64,000 nucleotides of DNA from UBA1783 sp033808805 (GTDB lineage Bacteria > Bacillota_I > Bacilli_A > Erysipelotrichales > Erysipelotrichaceae), in NCBI GenBank assembly GCA_033808805.1, contig JAPXMY010000002.1, forward strand, positions 130,891 through 194,890, written 5' to 3'. The translations under genes were made by a program, and so were the position numbers. The notes beneath the pieces were generated by a model. That model did not search any database, was not told the origin of the DNA, and saw only the letters and a program-made list of their open reading frames with translations. Shown here one piece after another: positions 52,602-62,037 of this stretch. Numbering within the stretch: the first letter of the stretch is position 1; each line of letters starts with the position of its first letter.

Positions 52602-53513
52602 ATGAATAAGAAGAACATAAAAAGGATAACCAGTCCCAGATACTACCTGATAATACTTGGAATTTTATTTTTAGTTTTTGCTTTAATAAGTTCTTTAGCG
52701 ATGGGGGAAGTAAAAAAAGATGATAACAAAAACCCATTTTCATATTCAAGTATTGGTAATACTGAATACGATGTAGCGGGAGAATATGTATATTTGGATA
52801 TAATTGATTTATATCAGTTCGGTATCAGAGAAACAGCTCTTGTCAATGAAGAATATTTCTATGCTTTTGACAAGGATATGTACTTATATGTTGTCTGTAT
52901 CAGTGATGAAAAATTTTATGAAATTGAAAAAATATACTTGGAGGACCCTGATAATTTTTCTTATCGTCTAGAAGGATATTTGAATGACTTAAGCGGTGAC
53001 ATCAAACAGCTGGCGATAGAAATGATACCGCAGGTTTTTGGAGAAGATTGGAATTATGTTGCAGAACAATTTGATGACTACTTTTTATCGACATATTTGG
53101 ATACGCTAAATAATCCTAATCTAACAATAAGTGATGTAATAATAGTCAGCATCATGTACTTTATTATTGGATGTACTTTCTTTGTAGTGGGAATACTTCG
53201 AATTTTGAAAGTAGGAAAGTTCAAGCAGAATAAAGAATATTCTGAAATGCTGAGTGAACTGGAAAATCCATCTGTCTGGAATATTAATGCAATGAAATTA
53301 TCACTGAGTGAATCTTATTTGATTTATTATGGTAAAAAATTAGGATTTGTTAATTATAAAGATATTAATGAGTTAATATACGACAGAAACAGACTTGTTA
53401 TAGTAACAAAGTCTGAAGTTGTCAATGTGGGAAGATGCAGCAGTTCTTTATATGATGATATAAAATCTTTTATAGAAAAAAAGAAAAATTCATTTAATGT
53501 CAATGAAATATAG
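52602..53513 (+). CDS. Two-span membrane protein of unknown function
   Basis: About 303 residues. Membrane helices at residues ~16-36 and ~180-202, with an acidic outer domain between (EYFYAFDKDMYLYVVCIS.., YRLEGYLNDLSG). A cytoplasmic C-terminal domain resembles a small PH-like or YcxB-like region, WNINAMKLSLSESYLIYYGKKLGFVNYKDI, but this is weak. ATG 52602 follows AAAGGTGGAGG; the longer frame to 52515 is unlikely. Not recognised. Confidence 0.75.
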   Translation: MNKKNIKRITSPRYYLIILGILFLVFALISSLAMGEVKKDDNKNPFSYSSIGNTEYDVAGEYVYLDIIDLYQFGIRETALVNEEYFYAFDKDMYLYVVCISDEKFYEIEKIYLEDPDNFSYRLEGYLNDLSGDIKQLAIEMIPQVFGEDWNYVAEQFDDYFLSTYLDTLNNPNLTISDVIIVSIMYFIIGCTFFVVGILRILKVGKFKQNKEYSEMLSELENPSVWNINAMKLSLSESYLIYYGKKLGFVNYKDINELIYDRNRLVIVTKSEVVNVGRCSSSLYDDIKSFIEKKKNSFNVNEI

Positions 53514-53543
53514 GTTACAGGTTAAAAAATAAAAATCTAAAAG

Positions 53544-53577
53544 GCAACAAGTAAAATGAAGTTACTTGTTGCTTTTA
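53544..53577 (+). terminator. Terminator hairpin
   Basis: GCAACAAGTAA (53544-53554) and TTACTTGTTGC (53562-53572), then TTTT. Confidence 0.88.
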
Positions 53578-53837
53578 AATATTCTGATATCATCAATCAA
53601 AACATCCAAGATTTACATTAGGAAAATAATGAAATCAGGGATTATTAGATGTATGCAAACAGAAGGCTATTACCAGACTCGGGTTGCTTTAAGAAGATTG
53701 CTGAAAAAAGCTGTTTTTGAGAATATAAAAGAATAAATCACGCTTATAGATTATAATCATTGCTAACTAATAAAAGAAAGAACGTCAAAAGGATTTATCA
53801 TTCGTCAACAGTTAAATAGAACAGAAAACTGATGTAG
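53578..53837. other. Intergenic stretch with a possible 35-codon frame
   Basis: No convincing gene. ATG 53629 opens a 35-codon frame to TAA 53734-53736, containing ALRRLLKKAVFENIKE; the upstream site GGAAAA is weak. It could be a gene remnant or chance. The rest is AT-rich with no clear repeat. Confidence 0.4.
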
Positions 53838-53866
53838 TTGAAAAAATAAGGTTTTAGTAATATAAT
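53838..53866 (+). promoter_or_regulatory. Sigma-A promoter of pduL
   Basis: TTGAAA (53838-53843), 17 bp, TATAAT (53861-53866). Confidence 0.82.
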
Positions 53867-53894
53867 TGTCTAAGAGATTAAGAGGTGAAATAAT

Positions 53895-54464
53895 ATGGCA
53901 GATAAAAAAATATTGGTAGAAACAAGTGCTAGACATGCTCACTTGTCGCAGGCTCACGTAGAGGCTTTATTTGGTGAAGGTTATCAGCTGACAGTTAGGA
54001 AAATGTTGTCACAGCCTAACCAATTCGCAAGTAATGAAAGAATTAGCGTTGTTGGTCCAAAAGGTGAAACAAAAATGTCTGTTTTAGGTCCAGCAAGAAA
54101 AGATACACAAATTGAATTGTCTTTAACAGATGCCAGAGGTATTGGTGTCAAGGCCCTGGTAAGAGAATCTGGTGATATTGAGGGTACTGAAGGATGTACA
54201 ATTGTTGGTCCAAATGGTTCTATAACTATTGATAAAGGTGTTATTGCAGCTAAAAGACATATTCATTTAACTGAAGCAGATGCAGAGTATTATAATGTTA
54301 AAAATGGAGAAGTTGTTTCTGTTAAAGTTGAAACAGATGGAAGAAGTTTAACATTCTCAGATGTTGTATGTAGAGTTTCAGATTCTTATGCCTTGGCTAT
54401 GCATATTGATACAGATGAATCAAATGCAGCTGGTGGACCAGTAGAAGGTACAATCATTAAATAA
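53895..54464 (+). CDS. pduL: Phosphate acyltransferase PduL
   Basis: A 189-residue enzyme that exchanges acyl-CoA and acyl phosphate. The two His zinc motifs are present: SARHAHLS near the N-terminus and AKRHIHLTEADAEYYNV near 118. No N-terminal microcompartment-targeting extension and no shell genes, so it probably acts in the cytoplasm as the phosphotransacetylase. AAGAGGTGAAA precedes the ATG. Monocistronic, with promoter and terminator. Confidence 0.94.
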   Translation: MADKKILVETSARHAHLSQAHVEALFGEGYQLTVRKMLSQPNQFASNERISVVGPKGETKMSVLGPARKDTQIELSLTDARGIGVKALVRESGDIEGTEGCTIVGPNGSITIDKGVIAAKRHIHLTEADAEYYNVKNGEVVSVKVETDGRSLTFSDVVCRVSDSYALAMHIDTDESNAAGGPVEGTIIK

Positions 54465-54472
54465 TTAACAAC

Positions 54473-54501
54473 AGGAGTTAAGTTTTTAACTCCTTTTTTT
54501 G
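54473..54501 (+). terminator. Terminator of pduL
   Basis: AGGAGTTAA (54473-54481), loop GTTT, TTAACTCCT (54486-54494), then TTTTTT. Confidence 0.9.
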
Positions 54502-54559
54502 TGGTTTATAATGTCTTCTTTTTAGTGTATAATGAATTTTGGTGAGGAGAGAATTGTAA

Positions 54560-55789
54560 ATGAAAATTGAAGAAAGATTTATTAACTATACAAAAATTGA
54601 CACTACATCAGATGCAGGAAGTAACACCTGCCCCAGTACTGTAAATCAGCTTGTCCTTGCTGATATGCTGGTTGAAGAATTAAAGCAACTGGGCATAAAG
54701 GATGCAAGAAGGGCTGATAACGGATTTGTTTATGGAACAGTTGAAAGTAATGTTGATTATAAAACAGATGTTGTAGGTTTGCTTGCTCATTTAGATACAA
54801 GTGATGCAACAAGTGGTAAGAATATAAAAGCCAGAATCATCAGAGACTATGATGGTAAAGACATTCTACTATCAGAAGGGATTTATTCAACAGTTAAGGA
54901 TTATCCTTTTTTAGAAGATTTAAAAGGAAAGGATTTAATTGTTACTGATGGAACTACTTTACTTGGCGGTGATGATAAGGCGGGTATCGCCATTATTATG
55001 GATTTTGTTCAGTATCTTTATGAAAATCCTGAAATCAGACATGGTGAAATAAAAATCTGCTTTACTCCAGATGAGGAAATTGGATCAGGCATCCTGAATA
55101 TTGATTTAAAAGAGCTGGCATGTGATTATGCCTATACTTTGGATGGGGGACCAGTAAACTGTGTTACCTATGAAAACTTTAATGCTGCTAATGCTAAATT
55201 GACATTTAATGGCAATAGTATTCATCCAGGAGATGCCAAAAACAAGATGATTAATGCAACGCAGTTGGCTATTGATTTTCATAATATGCTGCCAGTAAAT
55301 CAAAGACCGGAGTTTACCGAAAAAAGAGAAGGATTTAATCACCTGTTAGGAATTACTGGAGATTGCCAGAAGGCGCAGAGTTCCTACATTATTAGAAATC
55401 ATGATCTGGATTTGTTACGTCAGCAGATGCGACATTTTGAATTGATTACAATGCACATGAACGAAATGCATAGTCGTCACGTCGTTGAATTAGAATTGAA
55501 AGAAAGCTACTATAATATGAAACAGTGTCTAATCGACAAGATGTTTATTGTAGAGCAGGCAGCTAAGGCTATTGAACAGCTAGGTTATACAGTAGAATAT
55601 GACCCTATCAGAGGTGGAACAGATGGAGCTCATTTATCATTTATGGGTGTAGCTACTCCGAATCTGGGAACTGGAGGTAGGAATTGTCATGGTAATCATG
55701 AATTGGTTATAATTGACGAAATGAAAGAAATGGTTAAGGTATTAGCCAATATAATTAATATAGTTGTAGAAAGAGGTGTAAAAGAATGA
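54560..55789 (+). CDS. pepT: Peptidase T (tripeptidase)
   Basis: A 409-residue M20 metallopeptidase that removes the N-terminal residue of tripeptides. Zinc motifs: LLAHLDTSDA, LLGGDDKAGIA and FTPDEEIGSG; a late RGGTDGAHLSFMG and NLGTGGRNCHGNHE. GGTGAGGAG precedes the ATG. The stop overlaps nagA by 4 bp. Confidence 0.96.
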   Translation: MKIEERFINYTKIDTTSDAGSNTCPSTVNQLVLADMLVEELKQLGIKDARRADNGFVYGTVESNVDYKTDVVGLLAHLDTSDATSGKNIKARIIRDYDGKDILLSEGIYSTVKDYPFLEDLKGKDLIVTDGTTLLGGDDKAGIAIIMDFVQYLYENPEIRHGEIKICFTPDEEIGSGILNIDLKELACDYAYTLDGGPVNCVTYENFNAANAKLTFNGNSIHPGDAKNKMINATQLAIDFHNMLPVNQRPEFTEKREGFNHLLGITGDCQKAQSSYIIRNHDLDLLRQQMRHFELITMHMNEMHSRHVVELELKESYYNMKQCLIDKMFIVEQAAKAIEQLGYTVEYDPIRGGTDGAHLSFMGVATPNLGTGGRNCHGNHELVIIDEMKEMVKVLANIINIVVERGVKE

Positions 55790-56925
55790 TTATTCAATCA
55801 AAGAAAGTATGGGTAGCTAACAATTTCAACCCTTTACAAATTGAAATTGAAGATGGAAAGATTGTTGCCGTATATCCTTATGGCGCAAAACAAGCAGATT
55901 TTGACTATGGCAGTTTAAGAATCTTGCCAGGTTTTATTGATATTCATACTCATGGTGCCTATGGATTTGATACAAATGATGGTGAAGAAGAAGGTTTAAG
56001 AAACTGGATAAAAAGACTTCCAGCTGATGAAGGTGTTACTTCATTTCTGCCTACTACCATTACACAATCAGTTGAAGTACTATCAAATGCGGTAGCAAAT
56101 GTTGCCAAGGTTGTCAAAGAAGGCTATGTTGGTGCGAATGTTCTGGGTATCAACTTTGAAGGCCCTTATTTAGATATGAAATATAAGGGAGCTCAACCAC
56201 CTGAGCATATCCTGCCTAGCTCAGTTGAACAGTTTGAAATGTATCAGGATAAAGCTGATGGTTTGATCAAGATTATTACTTTGGCTCCTGAACATGATGA
56301 AAATATGCAATTGACCAAGTATTGTTCTCAAAATGGTGTTGTTGTTTCTTTGGGACACAGCAATGCTACTTATGAAACAGCGGTATTAGCTGCTGCCAAT
56401 GGGGCTAAATTATTAACTCATGTCTATAATGGTATGACTCCTTATGGACATAGACAATTGGGTTTAGTAGGAGCAGCATTTAGAATCAGAGACATGTATG
56501 GAGAAATAATCGGTGATGGCTATCATTCTACTCCTGAAGCGGTTAATAACTTTTTCCATATAAAAGGTGCCGACCATGCGGTTATGATTTCTGACTCTTT
56601 AAGACCAAAAGGTTTACCAAAAGGAGAGTATACTTCAGGTGGTGCAGCAATTACCATTACTGAAGAAGGTACAGCTAAATTAACTGGAACAGATACTTTA
56701 GCAGGTTCGACATTAAGAGTTAACAGAGGTTTACAGGTTTTAATTGAAAAATGTCTGGTAGATGTTGCTTCAGCAATTAATTCCTGCACTTTAAATCCAG
56801 CTAGACTTTTAAGAGTAGATGATCATAAAGGAAAAATTGCAGCTGGATATGATGCTGATATTGTTGTTTTAGAAGATAACTATGATATCCATCAAACTTA
56901 TGTAGGAGGAAAAACGTTCAAGTAA
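55786..56925 (+). CDS. nagA: N-acetylglucosamine-6-phosphate deacetylase
   Basis: A 379-residue amidohydrolase giving GlcN-6-P. Motifs: GFIDIHTHGAYGFDTND, GINFEGPYLDMKYKGAQP, SLGHSNATYE, LTHVYNGMTPYGHRQLG, and the catalytic Asp in MISDSLRPKGLPKG. Overlaps pepT (ATGA). With nagB two genes later, it feeds amino sugars into glycolysis. Confidence 0.96.
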   Translation: MIIQSKKVWVANNFNPLQIEIEDGKIVAVYPYGAKQADFDYGSLRILPGFIDIHTHGAYGFDTNDGEEEGLRNWIKRLPADEGVTSFLPTTITQSVEVLSNAVANVAKVVKEGYVGANVLGINFEGPYLDMKYKGAQPPEHILPSSVEQFEMYQDKADGLIKIITLAPEHDENMQLTKYCSQNGVVVSLGHSNATYETAVLAAANGAKLLTHVYNGMTPYGHRQLGLVGAAFRIRDMYGEIIGDGYHSTPEAVNNFFHIKGADHAVMISDSLRPKGLPKGEYTSGGAAITITEEGTAKLTGTDTLAGSTLRVNRGLQVLIEKCLVDVASAINSCTLNPARLLRVDDHKGKIAAGYDADIVVLEDNYDIHQTYVGGKTFK

Positions 56926-56941
56926 TAACGTATGAATTGAA

Positions 56942-57838
56942 ATGAAACATATATTTATTGTTAATCCAACAAGTGGGAAGGGAAAAAGTCTCAGATTTGT
57001 CCCGGTGATTGAAAACTATTTTAAAAATAGTGATGAAGAGTATGAAATTATTTACACCGAATATCCAAAACATGCTACTGAGATAGCGGCAAGATATACT
57101 GAAAAAGATAATGTAATATTATATGGTGTTGGAGGAGACGGGACAACCAAGGAAATACTGGATGGTATTGATTTATCAGTAAGATTAGGAGTTATTCCTG
57201 GTGGTACTGGTAACGATTTCTTTAAGTCAATTGATACCGCTAAAAGAACAGAGGAAGAGATAGTCAGAGCATCAATTGAAGGAGAAGATCTGGATTTAGA
57301 TTTTGGTTTATTAAATGGCAAAAATAGATTTTTAAATATTGCCTCTTTTGGACTGGATGCAGCTATTAATGTTTATGCCAATAATGTAGCCAAAAAGAAA
57401 AAGACTATTATTCCAGATAAGTTTATTTATTTTTATAGTATTTTTAAGGCGGGATTAAATCCTGAAAGATATCGTTTTAAAATGACAGTAGACGGGAAGG
57501 TTTATGAAGAAGAAACTATTCTGGTAGCTGTCAGCAACGGTCAGTTTTATGGTGGGATGTTTAACGCTTTTCCTGATGCCAATTTAACTGATGGTATATT
57601 TGATATTTGTTATGTCAGACCTTTAAGCTTGCCTAAATTGATAAGTTTGATTGGCAAGTATGCCAAGGGTACACATGGAAAAGAGAAAGAATGCAGCTGT
57701 TTTACCGGGACTGATGTTTATGTTGAATTTGAAAAAGAAATACCAATTCAAATTGATGGTGAAAACCTGTCAGTTAAAGAAGCACGCATTGAAATGAATA
57801 AAGGTAAACTGAAATATCATGCCCCTAAATTTGATTAG
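56942..57838 (+). CDS. Diacylglycerol/lipid kinase family protein (YegS/DgkB type)
   Basis: A 298-residue kinase. IVNPTSGKGKS and the ATP-binding GVGGDGTTKEILDG, then VIPGGTGNDFFKSI are the family signature; the C-terminal beta domain contains VAVSNGQFYGGMFNAFPDANLTDG. It phosphorylates diacylglycerol or a related lipid. Sits between nagA and nagB with no evident metabolic link. Confidence 0.92.
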   Translation: MKHIFIVNPTSGKGKSLRFVPVIENYFKNSDEEYEIIYTEYPKHATEIAARYTEKDNVILYGVGGDGTTKEILDGIDLSVRLGVIPGGTGNDFFKSIDTAKRTEEEIVRASIEGEDLDLDFGLLNGKNRFLNIASFGLDAAINVYANNVAKKKKTIIPDKFIYFYSIFKAGLNPERYRFKMTVDGKVYEEETILVAVSNGQFYGGMFNAFPDANLTDGIFDICYVRPLSLPKLISLIGKYAKGTHGKEKECSCFTGTDVYVEFEKEIPIQIDGENLSVKEARIEMNKGKLKYHAPKFD

Positions 57839-57889
57839 TTTGTAACAAAAAAATTTTAATGATAGAATAGAAATGGTGAGGTGAATTTA

Positions 57890-58618
57890 ATGATTAAGGT
57901 TATTGTCTGTAAGGATTATGATGATGTCAGCGACAAAGCTGCTGAAATTATGTTGGATGTAGTAAAAAGCGACCCTAAAGCTGTTCTGGGTTTAGCTACT
58001 GGTTCTTCGCCAATTGGTTTATACCAAAGAATGATTAAGGACCATCAGGAAAATGGAACTTCGTATGCTGAAATTACCACTTTCAATTTGGATGAATATG
58101 TGGGATTAGATAGAGATCATCCTCAGTCATACTACACTTTTATGCATCAGAATTTATTTAATCATCTTGATATGAAAAAAGAAAATATCAACATTCCTTC
58201 TACACAGGGAGATGATATGCAGGCTAATTGTGATGCATATAATGAATTGTTGTCAAAATACAGTATTGATCTGCAATTGCTGGGTATTGGTTCTAATGGG
58301 CACTTGGCTTTCAATGAACCTGGAACACCATTTGATAGCGTTACTCAAGTTGTTGATCTGGTAGAATCAACTATTAAGGATAATGCCCGTTTTTTCGATT
58401 ATGATATGTCAAAGGTTCCAACTCAATCAATAACAATGGGTATCAAAAATGTTATGGATGCAAAAAGAATTCTTCTTGTTGCTTCAGGCAAAAATAAAGC
58501 TGATGCAATTTATAAAACTGTCAATGGAGAAATCAGTACTGATTGTCCAGCGTCAATTCTGCAAAAGCATCCAGATGTAACTATTGTTGTAGATGAAGAT
58601 GCAGCCAGTCTTCTATAA
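57890..58618 (+). CDS. nagB: Glucosamine-6-phosphate deaminase
   Basis: A 242-residue enzyme making fructose-6-P and ammonia. Motifs: VLGLATGSSPIGLYQRMI, TTFNLDEYVGLDRDHPQSY and LGIGSNGHLAFNEPG with catalytic His. ATG 57890 follows GAGGTGA; the frame opens upstream at GTG 57881 inside that region. Completes the NagA-NagB pair. Confidence 0.96.
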   Translation: MIKVIVCKDYDDVSDKAAEIMLDVVKSDPKAVLGLATGSSPIGLYQRMIKDHQENGTSYAEITTFNLDEYVGLDRDHPQSYYTFMHQNLFNHLDMKKENINIPSTQGDDMQANCDAYNELLSKYSIDLQLLGIGSNGHLAFNEPGTPFDSVTQVVDLVESTIKDNARFFDYDMSKVPTQSITMGIKNVMDAKRILLVASGKNKADAIYKTVNGEISTDCPASILQKHPDVTIVVDEDAASLL

Positions 58619-58628
58619 GGGGGGGAAA

Positions 58629-58940
58629 ATGTTGGAAATTATTACAAGTGAAAATTTTGATGAAGTTATTAATTCAGGCCCTGTACTGGTAGATTTTTAT
58701 GCTGACTGGTGTGGTCCTTGTAAAATGATTGCCCCAATTTTGGAAGAGCTAAGTAAGGCTTACAAAGATGAAGTTAGAATTGTTAAAGTAAATGTCAATA
58801 GTGATGAGCAATTGGCTTTAAAATATCAAATCAGCTCTATTCCTAACCTATTGGCTTTTAAAAATGGTGAAGTCGTCAAGCAGGTAATAGGCTTTCAGAC
58901 AAAAGACAGTTTAATTAAAATTTTGGAAGAAATTAAATAA
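58629..58940 (+). CDS. trxA: Thioredoxin
   Basis: A 103-residue thioredoxin with the redox motif WCGPC in VDFYADWCGPCKMIAPIL and the cis-Pro in ISSIPNLL. GGGGGGAAA precedes ATG 58629; the longer frame from 58593 overlaps nagB and is not the likely start. Follows nagB directly. Confidence 0.95.
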   Translation: MLEIITSENFDEVINSGPVLVDFYADWCGPCKMIAPILEELSKAYKDEVRIVKVNVNSDEQLALKYQISSIPNLLAFKNGEVVKQVIGFQTKDSLIKILEEIK

Positions 58941-58961
58941 TATCTGAATAGATTTATATTG

Positions 58962-58992
58962 AAATCCAGGTTTGTAGAATCTGGATTTTTTA
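58962..58992 (+). terminator. Terminator of trxA
   Basis: AAATCCAG (58962-58969) and CTGGATTT (58981-58988), then TTTT. Confidence 0.85.
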
Positions 58993-59062
58993 GTCTTTCC
59001 TGTTGAAAAAAAACTATATTATCTGTAGAATAATAACATCCGTTTTGAAAGGAATTGATGAA

Positions 59063-59326
59063 ATGAAATATGAGTACATACCAAAAGGCGTTTGTTCTAG
59101 AAAATATATCTTTGAAATTGAAAAAAATATTATTAAAGATGTGACAATAATTGGTGGATGTCCTGGAAATCTGGCTGGTATCAGAAAACTGATAACAGGG
59201 TTGAAAATTGATGATATCATAGAAAAACTTTCTGGTATCAGGTGTGGATTTAGAAAGACCAGTTGTCCTGACCAGATTGCTAAAGCTTTATTAAACTTTA
59301 AAGAAAAACAAAAGGCTCAAGATTGA
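59063..59326 (+). CDS. TSCPD-domain protein (TIGR03905-like)
   Basis: An 87-residue protein: MKYEYIPKGVCSRKYIFEI, then GGCPGNLAGIRKLITG and RCGFRKTSCPDQIAKAL, whose TSCPD motif also occurs at the end of B12-type ribonucleotide reductases. Four Cys could bind metal. AAAGGAATTG precedes ATG 59063; the frame opens at 59003. Function unknown. Its stop lies within a hairpin that serves as terminator. Confidence 0.85.
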   Translation: MKYEYIPKGVCSRKYIFEIEKNIIKDVTIIGGCPGNLAGIRKLITGLKIDDIIEKLSGIRCGFRKTSCPDQIAKALLNFKEKQKAQD

Positions 59327-59333
59327 ACCTTTT

Positions 59334-59852
59334 TTATTTGTCGTTTTTTATAATTTCAAGTGCCTCAACCAGTGGCTTTTGGGCTACCAATTCCAGATAG
59401 AATTTAAGTTTATTTTTTGTCATTGGTGGCATAAGCAATCTTTCTTGAGAATTTAAATAAAAATTCAAAGCACTGTCAGATTTATAATTTTCCTTTTGGT
59501 AGACCATACAGGCGGCGATTCTATCAGCTACCATTTCTTTGATATATTTTAAAGGCATCTCAACATAGACAACCTGACCCCGGTAGAAATCAACCCAATA
59601 TTGCCAGTGATGTTTATTTCTTCCCTTATGATGGAGCCAGCAATCTGAATATCCCTTGTCAAAAATCTCTTTATCAATCGGACTTTTTGTTCCAGTAAAA
59701 TATTTGACAGAAGTAAAAAACTCAATAAAGGAATATTTACTTAAATCATGAGTCAATCCCTGCCAATATAATCCTAATTTAAAACAAATTTTCATTACCA
59801 GAAATCGATGTCTGTTGACAGTTTGTAAATGTTTGATCAAGTTAACAAACAT
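59334..59852 (-). CDS. DUF5662-like protein
   Basis: A 172-residue soluble protein with LTHDLSKYSFIEFFTSVKYF, WLHHKGRNKHHWQYWVDF and EMVADRIAACMVY. The spaced His and Asp residues look like an HD-type metal site, but no activity is known to me. Starts one base downstream of the end of the gene at 59853, on the same strand. Confidence 0.8.
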   Translation of the reverse strand: MFVNLIKHLQTVNRHRFLVMKICFKLGLYWQGLTHDLSKYSFIEFFTSVKYFTGTKSPIDKEIFDKGYSDCWLHHKGRNKHHWQYWVDFYRGQVVYVEMPLKYIKEMVADRIAACMVYQKENYKSDSALNFYLNSQERLLMPPMTKNKLKFYLELVAQKPLVEALEIIKNDK

Positions 59853-60506
59853 TTACTGCATCTCCAGATTTTTGAACAATTTAGCTGATTTGTGAAGAAT
59901 AATCAATTTATAAATGTAACAGAAAATAATGGCCATCGAAATAATTGGCATCCATGAGACAATAAAGTAAACCAGTTTTTCTATATTATCAGCATATACT
60001 GTACTGACAATAGTAAGCAGTAGTAGCAGAATATAGGTTACGAAATGAATAAAGCGATATGTTTTCCAATTTTTAGCTAATTTGTCATTTATTCCTGTCA
60101 AAAGATTATTGAAGCTTCGGCATTCTAAGTGTTCGCCATATAAAATTAAACAATATTGAAAAATTGAAATTAAAATCACTATTATATCTGGAATGCCTGA
60201 TATTGTTTTTTCAGGTATAAAAGTAACTATTACTCCGACCAAAATATGTAAAAACAAAAAATATGCAGCTTTATTGAATTCTTTTTCTACAGCAGCCAGT
60301 TTTAAAAGGCAGTAGGTAATTACTATGTTTATAGTAGCACCTGATAAGAAAAATCCATTGCTTATGGCAATTTCACCATATTCCTGGCTCAACTGTTCAA
60401 AGAAACTAAAGAAAGTTCCTGCTAATATAGCAATAAAGATATAGCGAATCCATTTAGCTAAATAAGCAGCATTTAGTTTGATAGTATAAATATTACTATT
60501 GTCCAT
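59853..60506 (-). CDS. Polytopic membrane protein of unknown function
   Basis: A 217-residue protein with about six hydrophobic helices (near 15-38, 50-72, 80-100, 103-125, 145-168, 175-200) and short loops. No recognised family. Upstream of and probably co-transcribed with the DUF5662 gene. AAAGAAGGATATC precedes the ATG. Confidence 0.75.
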   Translation of the reverse strand: MDNSNIYTIKLNAAYLAKWIRYIFIAILAGTFFSFFEQLSQEYGEIAISNGFFLSGATINIVITYCLLKLAAVEKEFNKAAYFLFLHILVGVIVTFIPEKTISGIPDIIVILISIFQYCLILYGEHLECRSFNNLLTGINDKLAKNWKTYRFIHFVTYILLLLLTIVSTVYADNIEKLVYFIVSWMPIISMAIIFCYIYKLIILHKSAKLFKNLEMQ

Positions 60507-60661
60507 ATCGATATCCTTCTTTCTAATTATATTATATAAAAAGAAATTAAATTGAACAATAAAATCAGGTTGGTAAGCATAAATATTAAATATCTGTCAG
60601 TATTTACAGGGTTGTTTTATTTAATATTTAAATTTGTTATAATATTCATTGGTGATTTATT

Positions 60662-61129
60662 GTGAATGAAATTTTATTTGTTATGCTATTGGTATTAGTT
60701 GATCAGAGTTCTAAAATAGTCATGAAGGCTATTAGTAAGATTCACCCTGAAAGTTTTACAGTAATCAAAGATTTTTTCTATATCACCTATGCTGAAAATA
60801 CTGGTGCGGCCTTTTCTATTTTAAGAGGACAAAGATGGTTTTTTGTGACTATGGCACTAATTGTCAGTGTTTTGATTATCTACTATATCATCAAACATAA
60901 ACCCAAAACATTGGAAAAGATTTCTCTGCAGCTGATTTTAGCTGGAGCGATTGGAAATGTTATTGACAGAGTAGTTTATGGTTATGTAATTGATTTTTTA
61001 GATTTTTATATTTTTGGATATGATTTTCCAGTGTTTAATATTGCAGATAGCTGTATAACTATTGGAGCGATATTGTTGATTATTACTGAATTATTTATTG
61101 AAGACAAGAGGCATTTATGGAAGAAATAA
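60662..61129 (+). CDS. lspA: Lipoprotein signal peptidase
   Basis: A 155-residue membrane aspartyl protease that removes lipoprotein signal peptides, such as that of the gene at 22750. Catalytic Asp residues are in IGNVIDRVVYG and FNIADSCITIG; YAENTGAAFSIL is also typical. Starts at GTG 60662 with GGTGAT upstream. Overlaps rluD by 13 bp; the lspA-rluD pair is common in Bacillota. Confidence 0.95.
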   Translation: MNEILFVMLLVLVDQSSKIVMKAISKIHPESFTVIKDFFYITYAENTGAAFSILRGQRWFFVTMALIVSVLIIYYIIKHKPKTLEKISLQLILAGAIGNVIDRVVYGYVIDFLDFYIFGYDFPVFNIADSCITIGAILLIITELFIEDKRHLWKK

Positions 61130-62037
61130 CAATTATCGTCGATGAACAGATGGATGGTTTAAGAATAGATAAGGCTTTAAGAGCTAAAATTGATTTATCT
61201 AGAACAAAGTTACAGAAACTGATTGCTGAAGGTCTGGTTTGTGTTGATGAAGAACCGGTAAAAAGCAATTATAAAGTAAAACTGGATGAAGAGATCACAG
61301 TCGATCTGCCAGAAGAAGTAGAATATGTTGTAAAGCCACATAGGATGGATTTAGATATAGTTTATGAAGATGATGATATAATTATCCTCAATAAAGAAAA
61401 GGGGATGATAGTGCATCCAACTGCTTCGACCAAGGAGCTGACTTTAGTAGAAGGTGTTTTATATCATTGTGGTAAACTAAGTGATGTTAATGGAGTATTA
61501 AGACCTGGTGTTGTGCATAGAATTGACAAAGATACAACAGGTTTGATTATTATGGCTAAAAACAACCAGGCCCATGAGTTTTTAGCACAGCAGCTGGCTG
61601 ATCATGAAATGGGCAGGAAATATTATGCTTTGGTACATGGAGTTATTGGACATGATCATGGTACGATTGATGCACCTATCGGTCGAGATCCATATGATAG
61701 GCAAAAAATGACAGTAACTGATAAAAATGGTAAAGATTCAATCACCTACTTTACTGTTGTTGAAAGATTTCAAGATCATTCATTAATCGAATGTGCTTTA
61801 AAAACTGGCAGGACACATCAGATAAGAGTGCATATGGAATATATTGGCTATCCTGTTGTCAATGATCCAAAGTACGCTTTTAGAAAACAAAAGGGAGATG
61901 GACAACTATTACATGCTCATGAGTTGACATTTGTTCATCCAGTAACAAAAGAAAGTATGACAGTTAATGCAGATTTACCTGCTGATTTCAAAAAATATCT
62001 GCAAAAATTAAGAGAAGAGGTTATATACAATGAATAA
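61117..62037 (+). CDS. rluD: Pseudouridine synthase RluD family
   Basis: A 306-residue enzyme with an N-terminal S4 RNA-binding domain (IDLSRTKLQKLIAEGLVCVD) and catalytic domain with VVHRIDKDTTGLIIMAKN, holding the catalytic Asp, and ECALKTGRTHQIRVHMEYIG. Modifies 23S rRNA. Overlaps both neighbours. Confidence 0.95.
   Translation: MEEITIIVDEQMDGLRIDKALRAKIDLSRTKLQKLIAEGLVCVDEEPVKSNYKVKLDEEITVDLPEEVEYVVKPHRMDLDIVYEDDDIIILNKEKGMIVHPTASTKELTLVEGVLYHCGKLSDVNGVLRPGVVHRIDKDTTGLIIMAKNNQAHEFLAQQLADHEMGRKYYALVHGVIGHDHGTIDAPIGRDPYDRQKMTVTDKNGKDSITYFTVVERFQDHSLIECALKTGRTHQIRVHMEYIGYPVVNDPKYAFRKQKGDGQLLHAHELTFVHPVTKESMTVNADLPADFKKYLQKLREEVIYNE

Noticed and set aside
53629..53736. 35-codon frame in the intergenic region before pduL
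   Set aside because: The ribosome-binding site is weak, and the frame is short and has no recognisable features. It was kept only as a note within the intergenic entry.
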